Notes under the pieces: generated by a model
Told to the model about the DNA's origin: nothing
Seen by the model: the letters and a program-made list of their open reading frames with translations, nothing else
The model's database searches: none
In this document: positions 1 through 6,981 of the stretch, one piece after another
How positions within the stretch are numbered: the stretch's first letter is position 1
Layout: each line of letters opens with the position of its first letter
Translations under genes and position numbers: made by a program
Assembly (NCBI GenBank): GCA_034189655.1
Contig: JAXHUE010000024.1
Span: 1-25,504 of the forward strand
Direction: 5' to 3'
Source: JAXHUE01 sp034189655
GTDB taxonomy: Bacteria > Chloroflexota > Dehalococcoidia > E44-bin15
Length of the DNA: 25,504 nucleotides

Positions 1-447
1 GGCCTGGGCCTTCTCGGCGTCCGAAGCCCAGCGGAACGCCTGGGGGCAGGCGCACGCGATGACGGATGATACCCTGTGATCGGACGCGGCGACGTAGACC
101 GATACCGCGGCACCGCCGCTGAAGCCCATCACCGCTATGCCCGCCACGTCCCGGCGCGCGGCCAGGTGGTCGAGGACCGCCCCCAGGTCGCGGGTCCAGC
201 CCAGGATATCGAAGTTGCCCCCGCTCTCGCCGCTGCCCCTGAAGTTGAAGATGGCGGTGGCGAACCCCGCCTCGCAGAACCGCTCGGCGAGCGCCGGGTA
301 TCCCGGGTCGTCGGGGTCGCTCACCCCGCCGCGGGGGACGCCGTGGCAGATGCAGAGTGCCGGGAAGGGCCCGCTCCCCTGCGGGACGTAGAGCTGGCCG
401 GCGAGGGAGAACCCCTCGATGGCGAGGGAGAAGCCCTCCGCATTCAC
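1..447 (-). CDS. alpha/beta hydrolase (dienelactone hydrolase / S9 peptidase-like), partial at C-terminus
   Basis: The reverse strand encodes an open frame of 149 residues that runs off the left window edge, so only the N-terminal part is seen. Residues about 30-36 (ALCICHG) look like the strand and oxyanion region after beta-strand 3. FRGSGES at 69-75 is the motif typical of S9/dienelactone-type hydrolases. MGFSGGAA at 107-114 is the nucleophile elbow, with Ser110 as the probable catalytic serine. The Asp and His of the triad would lie outside the window. The start is GTG at 447-445, which overlaps the tlyA stop in a GTGA, so translation is probably coupled to tlyA. No signal peptide is visible, suggesting a cytoplasmic esterase or peptidase-like enzyme. 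The substrate cannot be told from the sequence. Confidence 0.85.
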   Translation of the reverse strand, partial: MNAEGFSLAIEGFSLAGQLYVPQGSGPFPALCICHGVPRGGVSDPDDPGYPALAERFCEAGFATAIFNFRGSGESGGNFDILGWTRDLGAVLDHLAARRDVAGIAVMGFSGGAAVSVYVAASDHRVSSVIACACPQAFRWASDAEKAQA

Positions 448-1169
448 TGCGCGACCCTCAAGAGGACGAAGAACTCGCGGTTGCCAGAGGCACCGGTTAT
501 GGCCGAGGGCACCAGCCCCGCGATGCGAAAGCCCTGCCCGATGGCCCACGAGATGAAGCGGCCCAGCACCAGGGCGTGCACCTGGGGGTCCTTGACCAGC
601 CCTCCCCTGCCCACCTCCCTCCTGCCCGCCTGGAACTGGGGCTTCACCAGGCAGAGCAGGCCACCCCCCGGCTTCACCCACGCCGCCGCGGTGGGCACCA
701 CCTTCTCCAGCGATATAAAGGAGCAGTCGATGGTGGCCAGGTCTACCGCCTCGGGCAGTGAGAAGGGGTAGCGGGCGTTGGTGCGCTCCATGACCGCTAC
801 CCGCGGGTCAGACCGCAGCCGGTAGTCGAGCTGGCCGTACCCCACGTCGAGGGCGTAGACCCGGCTGGCCCCCCTCTGGAGCAGGCAGTCGGTGAAGCCG
901 CCCGTGGAGGCGCCCACGTCCAGGGCCACCATCGCGGTCACGTCTATGTGCAGCTCGTCGAGGGCGTGGGCCAGCTTTATCCCTCCCCTGCTACAGAACT
1001 GGGGCCTCTCCACGATGCGCAGGGTCACGTCATCGGGCACCATGGCCCCCGGCTTGTCCATCACCCGCTCATCGGCCAGGACCTCTCCGGCCATGATCAG
1101 GGCACGGGCCTTCTCCCGCGAGGGGGCCAGCCCCCTCTCCAGCACCAGCAGATCGAGCCTGCGCGTCAT
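444..1169 (-). CDS. tlyA: TlyA family rRNA (cytidine-2'-O)-methyltransferase / hemolysin-like protein
   Basis: The protein has 241 aa, usual for TlyA. An N-terminal S4 RNA-binding domain (about residues 4-60, LDLLVLERGLAPSREKARALI) is followed by an FtsJ/RrmJ-type Rossmann methyltransferase domain. The SAM-binding loop is LDVGASTGGFTD (83-94). Lys65 (RGGIKL), Asp148 (TIDCSFIS), Lys176 (LVKPQF) and the Glu in the C-terminal NREFF are candidates for the K-D-K-E catalytic set. Characterised TlyA enzymes methylate the 2'-O of cytidines in 16S and/or 23S rRNA, which affects capreomycin sensitivity. That activity is inferred here from family membership. The ATG is preceded in frame by TAA, so no longer start is possible, and I see no Shine-Dalgarno sequence. 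It follows the antiporter by 32 bp and overlaps the hydrolase start. Confidence 0.93.
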   Translation of the reverse strand: MTRRLDLLVLERGLAPSREKARALIMAGEVLADERVMDKPGAMVPDDVTLRIVERPQFCSRGGIKLAHALDELHIDVTAMVALDVGASTGGFTDCLLQRGASRVYALDVGYGQLDYRLRSDPRVAVMERTNARYPFSLPEAVDLATIDCSFISLEKVVPTAAAWVKPGGGLLCLVKPQFQAGRREVGRGGLVKDPQVHALVLGRFISWAIGQGFRIAGLVPSAITGASGNREFFVLLRVAQ

Positions 1170-1201
1170 CGCTTACATGGTAAGGCGGCGGGCGACGTGC
1201 G

Positions 1202-2440
1202 TCAAGGAGCGGGCGCCTCGTCCCCCGGCGGTTTTAAGAAAAGGCGCAGCCCTATGGGTGCCACGATGGTGGTCACTATGGCCATTGTGATCACGCTCGA
1301 GAACAGCACGGTGCTCGCCGTCGATGCGGGAACGGCGAAGATGCCCGCCTGCGCGGCGATGGTGGCCACGACGAGTGCTACCTCGCCCCGCGCCGTCATC
1401 GCCGACCCGATGGCCAGGCTCTCCCTGGTGGTGAAGCGCAGCAGCCTGGCCGGGAGACCGCAGCCGACGAGCTTGGTCACTATGGCAACCACGACCAGCA
1501 CCGTGACGAAGGGCAGGGCCGTGCCCAGTGACGAGAGGTCGAGGCCGAGGCCGATGGAGGCGAAGAAGATGGGGGCCAGAAACCCCAGGGTTATCCCTGA
1601 TACCCTCTCCTGGATGTCCCGGACGGTGGACTCCCCGAAGGTCGAGTCGTTGACGAGCAGACCGGCGGTGAAGGCGCCGATGATGAAGTGCATGCCCAGG
1701 AGCTCGGCGGTGACCCCCAGGAGGAGGGCGAGGACCAGGGCGACGCTGAACCCGACCTCGGCCATGGTCACCCGGTGCACCATGGCCCCCAGAGGGGGGA
1801 CGACGAACCGCCCCACCAGGAAGGCGAGGAGGAAGAAGCCGGCGATCTTGGCGCCGAGGATGCCGAGCTCTGCCCCTGAAGGGGCCCCGCCGATCTCTAT
1901 TATGCTCACCAGGACGGCGAGCAGGACGAGGCCGATCACGTCGTCGATGATGGCGGCGCTCACCGTGGTGTTACCCAGCTTGGTGCGTAGCTGTCCCAGG
2001 TTGATGAGGATGCCGGTGGACACGGCGACAGAGGTTATCGATATCACGATGCCGAGGAAGAGGGACTGTACCACCTTGTACTCCGAGTCGGGGAGCCACA
2101 GCCACCCCATGAGGAACCCGGCGGCGAGGGGCAGCAGGATGCCGCCCAGTGCCACCACGGCGCCCCTGCGAGAGGCCTCCGCGAGCTGCTCCAGCCTCAT
2201 CTCCATGCCCGCCATGAGCATGAGGAAGAAGATGCCCAGGTCGGTGATGGCATTGAACACCGGGTTGTCCCCGATGTCCACGAAGTGGGGCAGTGCGCCG
2301 GGAAAGCTCATCACCAGGAGGCCCAGGACGATTCCGGCCAGCAACTGGCCCAGGATGGCTGCCTGCCCGATCCTCTCCATGGCAAAACCGGCGAGGCGGG
2401 CCAGCACTAGTATGACCAGGATAATGAGCAACAATTCCAT
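1202..2440 (-). CDS. Cation:proton antiporter, CPA2 (Kef/NapA-like) family
   Basis: A 412-aa, very hydrophobic protein of the sodium/hydrogen exchanger family, expected in the cytoplasmic membrane with 12 or 13 helices. The first helix begins at residue 3. ITSVAVSTGIL (135-145) corresponds to the unwound helix 4 segment. AAIIDDVIG (162-170) carries the paired Asp166-Asp167 that in CPA2 members binds the ion and is usual in electrogenic exchangers. It ends after the membrane domain, so it lacks the C-terminal TrkA-N/RCK domain of KefB/KefC and is more like NapA/GerN types. Whether it moves Na+ or K+ cannot be told. The start ATG lies only a few bases after a predicted transcription start, with no room for a Shine-Dalgarno. 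It is the first gene of a minus-strand unit with tlyA and the hydrolase. Confidence 0.92.
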   Translation of the reverse strand: MELLLIILVILVLARLAGFAMERIGQAAILGQLLAGIVLGLLVMSFPGALPHFVDIGDNPVFNAITDLGIFFLMLMAGMEMRLEQLAEASRRGAVVALGGILLPLAAGFLMGWLWLPDSEYKVVQSLFLGIVISITSVAVSTGILINLGQLRTKLGNTTVSAAIIDDVIGLVLLAVLVSIIEIGGAPSGAELGILGAKIAGFFLLAFLVGRFVVPPLGAMVHRVTMAEVGFSVALVLALLLGVTAELLGMHFIIGAFTAGLLVNDSTFGESTVRDIQERVSGITLGFLAPIFFASIGLGLDLSSLGTALPFVTVLVVVAIVTKLVGCGLPARLLRFTTRESLAIGSAMTARGEVALVVATIAAQAGIFAVPASTASTVLFSSVITMAIVTTIVAPIGLRLFLKPPGDEAPAP

Positions 2441-2451
2441 AGCTGAACAAT

Positions 2452-2480
2452 ATTATAGCCGAGCCATGTCGTGGCTACAA
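2452..2480 (-). promoter_or_regulatory. Sigma70-type promoter of the antiporter-tlyA-hydrolase unit, nearly leaderless
   Basis: On the minus strand a -35 TTGTAG (2480-2475) and a perfect -10 TATAAT (2457-2452) are separated by 17 bp. Initiation would fall near 2444, leaving only about 4 nt before the antiporter ATG at 2440. The mRNA would therefore be translated as a leaderless or near-leaderless transcript. The box match is seen directly; the start site is inferred. Confidence 0.75.
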
Positions 2481-2486
2481 GATTGC

Positions 2487-2515
2487 TTGACAGATTGTCT
2501 AAACAGTGATAAATT
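2487..2515 (+). promoter_or_regulatory. Sigma70-type promoter of the ribosomal protein cluster
   Basis: A consensus -35 TTGACA (2487-2492), a 17-bp spacer and the -10 TAAATT (2510-2515, four of six matches) lie in an AT-rich island upstream of rpsL. Transcription should start near 2522. This is the only convincing promoter I see on the + strand. Its -35 box is 6 bp from the -35 box of the divergent antiporter promoter. Confidence 0.75.
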
Positions 2516-2521
2516 ATCTTA

Positions 2522-2684
2522 TTAGTGCTCGTTGCACTCGGGTGATGGCCGGAAAGAGGCCGAAAGGCCGGCGAGGACCGTGCTCATAACTTGTGAGGCC
2601 GGGCTCAGACAGGAAGCTTTCGGCCTTTAACTATGCTCTGAATGGAAGTCCCCCGGGACCATTGTGGTCTGGAGTGAGGATGCA
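2522..2684 (+). promoter_or_regulatory. Structured 5' leader of the str/ribosomal operon
   Basis: About 160 nt lie between the predicted transcription start and rpsL. The segment is rich in complementary elements. AGTGC/GCACT (2524-2528 with 2534-2538) forms a first hairpin. GGCC-GAAA-GGCC (2558-2569) forms a GNRA-capped hairpin. The GGCCGAAAG at 2558-2566 is also perfectly complementary to CTTTCGGCC at 2617-2625, so the two pairings exclude each other. TGAG at 2594-2597 can pair with CTCA either upstream (2583-2586) or downstream (2604-2607). GACCA/TGGTC (2657-2669) forms a hairpin just ahead of the rpsL Shine-Dalgarno GGAGTGAGG. I do not recognise a known riboswitch or r-protein leader family. 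Autogenous control by a ribosomal protein is a reasonable but unproven idea. Confidence 0.6.
2545..2589 (+). CDS. Possible 14-codon basic leader peptide (speculative)
   Basis: ATG at 2545 opens a frame of 14 codons, MAGKRPKGRRGPCS, closed by TAA at 2587. Six of the residues are Lys or Arg. The upstream CGGGTG is at best a weak ribosome binding site. The frame covers the GNRA hairpin and the 5' arm of the long-range pairing, so ribosome movement over it would change the leader fold. It may equally be chance. Confidence 0.2.
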   Translation: MAGKRPKGRRGPCS

Positions 2685-3113
2685 GTGCCTACGATAAATC
2701 AGCTTGTACGGAAGGGGCGCAAGAGCGCCAAGAAGAAGACCAAGTCCCCAGCGCTGAGGTATACCTACAACTCGCTGAAGGGGAAGATGGAGCAGGGAAA
2801 GGGCTCGCCGCAGAAGCGCGGTGTGTGCACCCAGGTGAAGACGGTGACGCCCAAGAAGCCCAACTCTGCGCTGCGCAAGGTGGCAAGGGTCAGGCTGACC
2901 AACGGGATGGAGGTTACCGCCTACATCCCTGGAGAGGGGCACACCCTCCAGGAGCACTCGGTGGTGCTCCTGCGCGGTGGGAGGGTGAAAGACCTGCCCG
3001 GCGTGAGGTACCACATCGTCCGTGGTGCCCTCGATTCGGGTGGTGTGGAGAACAGGCATCGGGGCCGCAGCAAGTATGGCTCAAAGCAGCCGAAGCGCCC
3101 CACTGCTGGTTAG
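2685..3113 (+). CDS. rpsL: 30S ribosomal protein S12
   Basis: S12 is a core protein of the 30S decoding centre. The chosen start is GTG at 2685 (MPTINQLVRKGR, the canonical N-terminus), preceded by GGAGTGAGGA at 2671-2680. A GTG at 2664 in the same frame would add seven non-conserved residues and is rejected. The product has 142 aa, against 124 in E. coli and about 138 in Bacillus. The difference is an insertion between residues about 26 and 40, as in Gram-positive S12. The streptomycin-associated loops TPKKPNSALRK (55-65) and VKDLPGVRYH (101-110) are intact, with wild-type Lys and Asp. It is the first gene after the structured leader; rpsG follows after 12 bp. Confidence 0.98.
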   Translation: MPTINQLVRKGRKSAKKKTKSPALRYTYNSLKGKMEQGKGSPQKRGVCTQVKTVTPKKPNSALRKVARVRLTNGMEVTAYIPGEGHTLQEHSVVLLRGGRVKDLPGVRYHIVRGALDSGGVENRHRGRSKYGSKQPKRPTAG

Positions 3114-3125
3114 GGGTTATATCGT

Positions 3126-3596
3126 ATGTCAAGGCGAGCACGGGCAGCAAAGAGAGAGATAGCCCCCGACCCACGGTACCAGAGCGTGACCGTGGCCAAG
3201 GTCATCAACAAGGTGATGCTCCAGGGGAAGAAGAACACCGCGGAGTACATAGTCTACGGCGCCCTCGCCATAGTAGAGGAGCAGACGAAGAGGGACCCGG
3301 TAGACATACTTGAGCAGACGATCAAGAATCTCACCCCGCTCCTGGAGGTCAGGCCTCGTCGCGTCGGCGGTGCCACTTACCAGGTGCCGGTAGAGGTGAG
3401 GGCGGTCCGGGGCAACTCGCTCGCGATGCGCTGGCTGGTGAGGTCGGCGCGGGCGCGGCCGGGCAAGTCCATGGAGCAGAAGCTGGCCGCCGAGATAATG
3501 GATGCGGTGAACAGGCAGGGTGCCGCCATCAAGAAGCGTGAGGACGTCCATCGGATGGCTGAGGCAAATAGGGCCTTTGTGCACTATCGCTGGTGA
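3126..3596 (+). CDS. rpsG: 30S ribosomal protein S7
   Basis: S7 is the primary binder that organises the 30S head and contacts the E-site tRNA. The 156-aa product has the family length and signatures: the basic N-terminus MSRRARAAKREIAPDPRYQS, the helix region VAKVINKVMLQGKKNTAEYIVYGAL, and the beta-hairpin segment VRPRRVGGATYQVPVEVR (about 78-95). An AGGGG lies 9-10 nt upstream of the ATG. The gap to rpsL is only 12 bp. There is thus no room for an E. coli-like S7 autoregulatory site between rpsL and rpsG. If S7 represses this operon, it must act elsewhere, for example at the leader. Confidence 0.98.
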   Translation: MSRRARAAKREIAPDPRYQSVTVAKVINKVMLQGKKNTAEYIVYGALAIVEEQTKRDPVDILEQTIKNLTPLLEVRPRRVGGATYQVPVEVRAVRGNSLAMRWLVRSARARPGKSMEQKLAAEIMDAVNRQGAAIKKREDVHRMAEANRAFVHYRW

Positions 3597-3616
3597 TGAG
3601 TTGGTAGGTGAGGGAC

Positions 3617-5698
3617 ATGCCCAGGACCATCCCGTTGGAGAAGATAAGGAATATAGGTATCATTGCCCATATCGATGCCGGAAAGACGACCATAACTGAG
3701 AGGATGCTGTTCTACACTGGAAGGACCTACAAGCTGGGGGAGGTCGACGAGGGGACGGCGGTGATGGACTGGATGGAGCAGGAGAGGAAGCGGGGTATCA
3801 CCATTACCGCGGCAGCGACGACATGCTACTGGCTGGACCATTGCATTAATATCATAGATACCCCCGGACACGTGGACTTCACCGTGGAGGTGGAGCGCAG
3901 CCTGCGCGTCCTCGATGGCGGGGTGGTGGTGCTGGATGCCGTGTCCGGCGTGGAGCCGCAGTCGGAGACGGTGTGGCGCCAGGCGGATAGATACGGCGTG
4001 CCCCGGATATGCTTCGTCAACAAGATGGACCGCGTCGGTGCCGACTTCTATAGAACGGTAGACATGATGAGAGAGAGGCTGGAGGCCGATGCCCTCCCCG
4101 TGCAACTGCCCCTGGGCGATGAGAGCTCCTTCGAGGGCGTCATCGACCTGGTGGAGATGAAGGCCTGGGTCTTCCCTGATGGCTCCACTGTAGAGCCGGT
4201 GGAGAAGGAGATACCCGCTGAGTACGAGGAGGCGGCGCGCCGGTACCGCGAGAAGCTGATCGAGAGGCTTGCCGATGGAGACGACCGTATCATGTCCCTC
4301 TACCTAGAGGGAGGTGAGGTGACCGGTGGGGACATCAGGACCGCCTTGCGGCAGGCAACACTCAAAAGCAAGGCGGTTCCTGTTCTATGCGGCAGCGCCC
4401 GCCGAAACAAGGGTGTGCAGCCCGTGCTCGATGCCATCGTGGACTACCTGCCCTCGCCCAGCGAGGTGCTCCCGGTGCGAGGCGTAGACCCCAGGGATGG
4501 GAAGGAGCTTGAGCGCCCGCCGAGCAGCGAGGCGCCCTTTGCCGCCCTGGCCTTCAAGGTGGTGTCCGACCCGTTTATGGGCCGGCTGGTCTATATAAGG
4601 GTCTACTCGGGCAAGGTCGAGGCCGGTGCCCAGACATACAACTCGCGGGGACAGCAGAGGGAGCGCATCGGGCGGCTGCTCAGGATGCACGCCAACCACA
4701 GAGAAGAGATACCAGGGGTGGAGGCGGGGGACATAGCCGCCGCACTGGGCCTAAGGGGCACGCTCACCGGCGATACCCTGTGTCATCCCCATGCCCCCAT
4801 AGTGCTGGAGGACATCAAGTTCCCGCAGCCGGTGGTCTCGGTCTCCATAGAGCCCCGCTCAATGGCGGACCAGGACCGCCTGGCACTGGCACTGGGCAAG
4901 CTCGCTGAGGAAGACCCCACCTTCGTGATGCGATATAACGAGGAGACGGGACAGACCATCATATCGGGCATGGGGGAGCTGCACCTCGAGGTCATCGTGG
5001 AGAGGCTGCTCCGCGAGTTCCTGGTAGAGGCCAACGTGGGACGGCCCCAGGTGGCATACAAGGAGACCATCACGGTGCCTGTGAGGTCGGAGGGCAGGTT
5101 CATTAGGCAGAGCGGCGGCCGGGGCCAGTACGGGCATGTCTGGATCGAGCTCATCCCCGGGGAGCGCGGCAGCGGATTTGAGTTTGTCAACAGTGTAAAG
5201 GGCGGCGACATTCCCAGGGAGTACATCCCGCACGTAGAGTCTGGGCTCAAGGAGGCCTTGGACAGCGGCGCCCTCGCCGGGTATCCCATAGTCGACGTGA
5301 AGGCCGTCCTCTATGACGGGAGCTACCACGAGGTAGACTCCAGCGACATCGCCTTTAGGATCGCGGCATCGATGGCACTGAAGGACGGGGTGCGAAAAGC
5401 AGGCCCCGTTCTTCTTGAGCCCATCATGAAGCTTGAGATCGCGACGCCGGAGGAGTTCCTGGGCGAGATAATAGGCGATATCAACTCCAGGAGGGGGCAT
5501 ATAGTGGGCATGGACTCAAGCGGCACGCTGAAGATGGTGAGCTGCCTGGTACCCCTCGCCGAGACCTTCGGATACACCACCGACCTGCGGTCGCTGAGCC
5601 AGGGCCGGGCCACTTACTACATGGAGTTATACAGTCACGAGGAAGTGCCGACACAACTCGCTGACCAGCTCATTGCCAAAGTGAGAGGAGTGGTCTAG
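3617..5698 (+). CDS. fusA: Elongation factor G
   Basis: EF-G is the translational GTPase driving translocation and, with RRF, ribosome recycling. From ATG 3617 (MPRTIPLEKIRNIGIIAHIDAG) the protein has 693 aa, typical of the family. An in-frame GTG at 3608 would add only three residues and overlaps the ribosome binding site. G motifs are complete: AHIDAGKTT (17-25), RGITIT (59-64), DTPGHVD (81-87), NKMD (135-138) and a later CGSA. Domains II-V follow, with YKETI, GRGQYGH and the terminal EVPTQLADQLIAKVRG region recognisable. rpsJ begins one base after the stop. No tuf gene follows, unlike the classic str operon. Confidence 0.98.
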   Translation: MPRTIPLEKIRNIGIIAHIDAGKTTITERMLFYTGRTYKLGEVDEGTAVMDWMEQERKRGITITAAATTCYWLDHCINIIDTPGHVDFTVEVERSLRVLDGGVVVLDAVSGVEPQSETVWRQADRYGVPRICFVNKMDRVGADFYRTVDMMRERLEADALPVQLPLGDESSFEGVIDLVEMKAWVFPDGSTVEPVEKEIPAEYEEAARRYREKLIERLADGDDRIMSLYLEGGEVTGGDIRTALRQATLKSKAVPVLCGSARRNKGVQPVLDAIVDYLPSPSEVLPVRGVDPRDGKELERPPSSEAPFAALAFKVVSDPFMGRLVYIRVYSGKVEAGAQTYNSRGQQRERIGRLLRMHANHREEIPGVEAGDIAAALGLRGTLTGDTLCHPHAPIVLEDIKFPQPVVSVSIEPRSMADQDRLALALGKLAEEDPTFVMRYNEETGQTIISGMGELHLEVIVERLLREFLVEANVGRPQVAYKETITVPVRSEGRFIRQSGGRGQYGHVWIELIPGERGSGFEFVNSVKGGDIPREYIPHVESGLKEALDSGALAGYPIVDVKAVLYDGSYHEVDSSDIAFRIAASMALKDGVRKAGPVLLEPIMKLEIATPEEFLGEIIGDINSRRGHIVGMDSSGTLKMVSCLVPLAETFGYTTDLRSLSQGRATYYMELYSHEEVPTQLADQLIAKVRGVV

Positions 5699-5699
5699 G

Positions 5700-6008
5700 A
5701 TGGCCAAGCAGAAGATACGCATAAAGCTAAAGGCCTTCGATCACAAGATACTGGACCAGTCGGCCGAGCAGATAGTGGAGGCGGCGGAGCAGACCGGGGC
5801 CAGGGTGGCAGGGCCGGTCCCGTTACCCACGCGGGTCAAGAAGTTCTGTGTCATCCGCTCTCCCCACGTGGACAAGGACTCCCGGGAGCAGTTCGAGATC
5901 CGCACCCACAAGCGACTCATCGACATCCTCGACCCCACGTCCAAGACGGTGGATGCCCTCACCCGGCTCAACCTGCCGGCGGGGGTCGATATAGAGATAA
6001 AGCTGTAA
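5700..6008 (+). CDS. rpsJ: 30S ribosomal protein S10
   Basis: S10 is a 30S head protein, and in many bacteria it also partners NusB in transcription antitermination. The product is 102 aa, the standard length. It contains KIRIKLKAFDHKILDQSAEQIVE at the N-terminus, the loop GPVPLPTRVKKFCVIRSPHVDKDSREQFEIRTHKRLIDI in the middle and a C-terminal LPAGVDIEIKL. The ATG follows the fusA stop by one base, so it is probably coupled to EF-G synthesis. Six of its ten Ile codons are ATA, an example of the codon habit of this genome. A YhaM-like gene follows where rplC is usually found. Confidence 0.98.
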   Translation: MAKQKIRIKLKAFDHKILDQSAEQIVEAAEQTGARVAGPVPLPTRVKKFCVIRSPHVDKDSREQFEIRTHKRLIDILDPTSKTVDALTRLNLPAGVDIEIKL

Positions 6009-6021
6009 CGGTTGTAGCACC

Positions 6022-6981
6022 ATGAAGACAGTGTTTGCAGAAGAGATCAGGGGGTGGAACGGGGACAGGCCCGTCGATGGCGGTCTGTTCGCGGTGGATG
6101 GCATGGAGATAAAGCAGTCTGTGACAGGCGCCCCGTACCTCGCACTTTCGCTCAAAGACAGGACGGGCACGGTGCCCGGCCTCATGTTCGATTGCGACAG
6201 GCTCCCCACGGCGTACAGCATAGGTGACCCCGTGATGGTGAGCGGTACCTACAACTCGCGGTACAGCAACATCAATATCAAGAGGATAGACAGGTTCAGT
6301 GGCGAGGTGGACAAGGGCGATTTCCTGGCCAGCACGACAAGGGACGTCGGCCAGATGTGGCAGGAGCTGCTCAAGGTGATCGACTCCATCGAGGAGGCAT
6401 GCTGCAGAGAGCTGCTCCTCTCTCTCTTCACAGACGGTGACGTCGCCGCCAGGTTCAGCATATGGCCTGCGGCGAAGGACGTGCACCACTCATATACCGG
6501 GGGGCTTCTGGAGCACACGCTGGGCGTGGTGAGCCTGTGTGAGCACTACAGCCAGCTCTACAGTGTCGAGAGGGACGTGCTGCTGGCGGGGGCGCTGCTG
6601 CACGACATCGGCAAGCTGCAGGAGATGGCGTGCGACCTGGTCGTCACCTATACCGATATCGGGTACCTGCTGGGACACACCCTGCTGGGCTGCTTCATGG
6701 TGAGAGACACGATGCACACGCTGGGTGGTTTTCCCAAGCGATATAGCTGGGGCCTATTACATATAGTGGCCAGTCATCATGGAGAGCTTGAGTGGGGTGC
6801 CATAGTGAGGCCCATGACGATGGAGGCCTTTCTCGTGTCCATGGCGGACGGCACTGATGCCAGGTCTGGCAGGTACCAGATGCTGATAGACCAGCAGCGG
6901 CCCTTGCAGCAGAGCGTCAGCGCCAGGGACTTCTTCCTGGAGACGAGGGTCTATGCACCCAGGACGCCGGAAGAGGGATGA
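6022..6981 (+). CDS. YhaM-like 3'-5' exoribonuclease (OB-fold + HD domain)
   Basis: A 319-aa protein with an N-terminal OB-fold nucleic-acid-binding domain (about residues 18-95) and an HD phosphohydrolase domain (about 150-285). HD motifs are HHSYTGGLLEHT (155-166), HDIGK (194-198), ASHHGELEWGA (250-260) and the final Asp in MADGTDA (274-280). These match the YhaM/CBF1 family, whose characterised members are Mn2+-dependent 3'-5' exonucleases acting on RNA and single-stranded DNA. The activity here is inferred from that. It lies 13 bp after rpsJ with no clear Shine-Dalgarno, and its stop overlaps the rplC start (ATGA). It is thus co-transcribed with, and probably coupled to, ribosomal genes. 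This position is not part of the canonical S10 operon. Composition does not look foreign. Confidence 0.88.
   Translation: MKTVFAEEIRGWNGDRPVDGGLFAVDGMEIKQSVTGAPYLALSLKDRTGTVPGLMFDCDRLPTAYSIGDPVMVSGTYNSRYSNINIKRIDRFSGEVDKGDFLASTTRDVGQMWQELLKVIDSIEEACCRELLLSLFTDGDVAARFSIWPAAKDVHHSYTGGLLEHTLGVVSLCEHYSQLYSVERDVLLAGALLHDIGKLQEMACDLVVTYTDIGYLLGHTLLGCFMVRDTMHTLGGFPKRYSWGLLHIVASHHGELEWGAIVRPMTMEAFLVSMADGTDARSGRYQMLIDQQRPLQQSVSARDFFLETRVYAPRTPEEG

Noticed and set aside
948..2525. 525-codon open frame on the + strand
   Set aside because: It is antisense to the well-supported tlyA and antiporter genes. Its translation is Met, Ser, Arg and Thr-rich, as expected of a GC-rich shadow frame, with no recognisable motif.
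2664..2684. Upstream GTG start for rpsL
   Set aside because: It would add seven non-conserved residues and overlap the ribosome binding site; GTG 2685 gives the canonical MPTINQLVRKGR.
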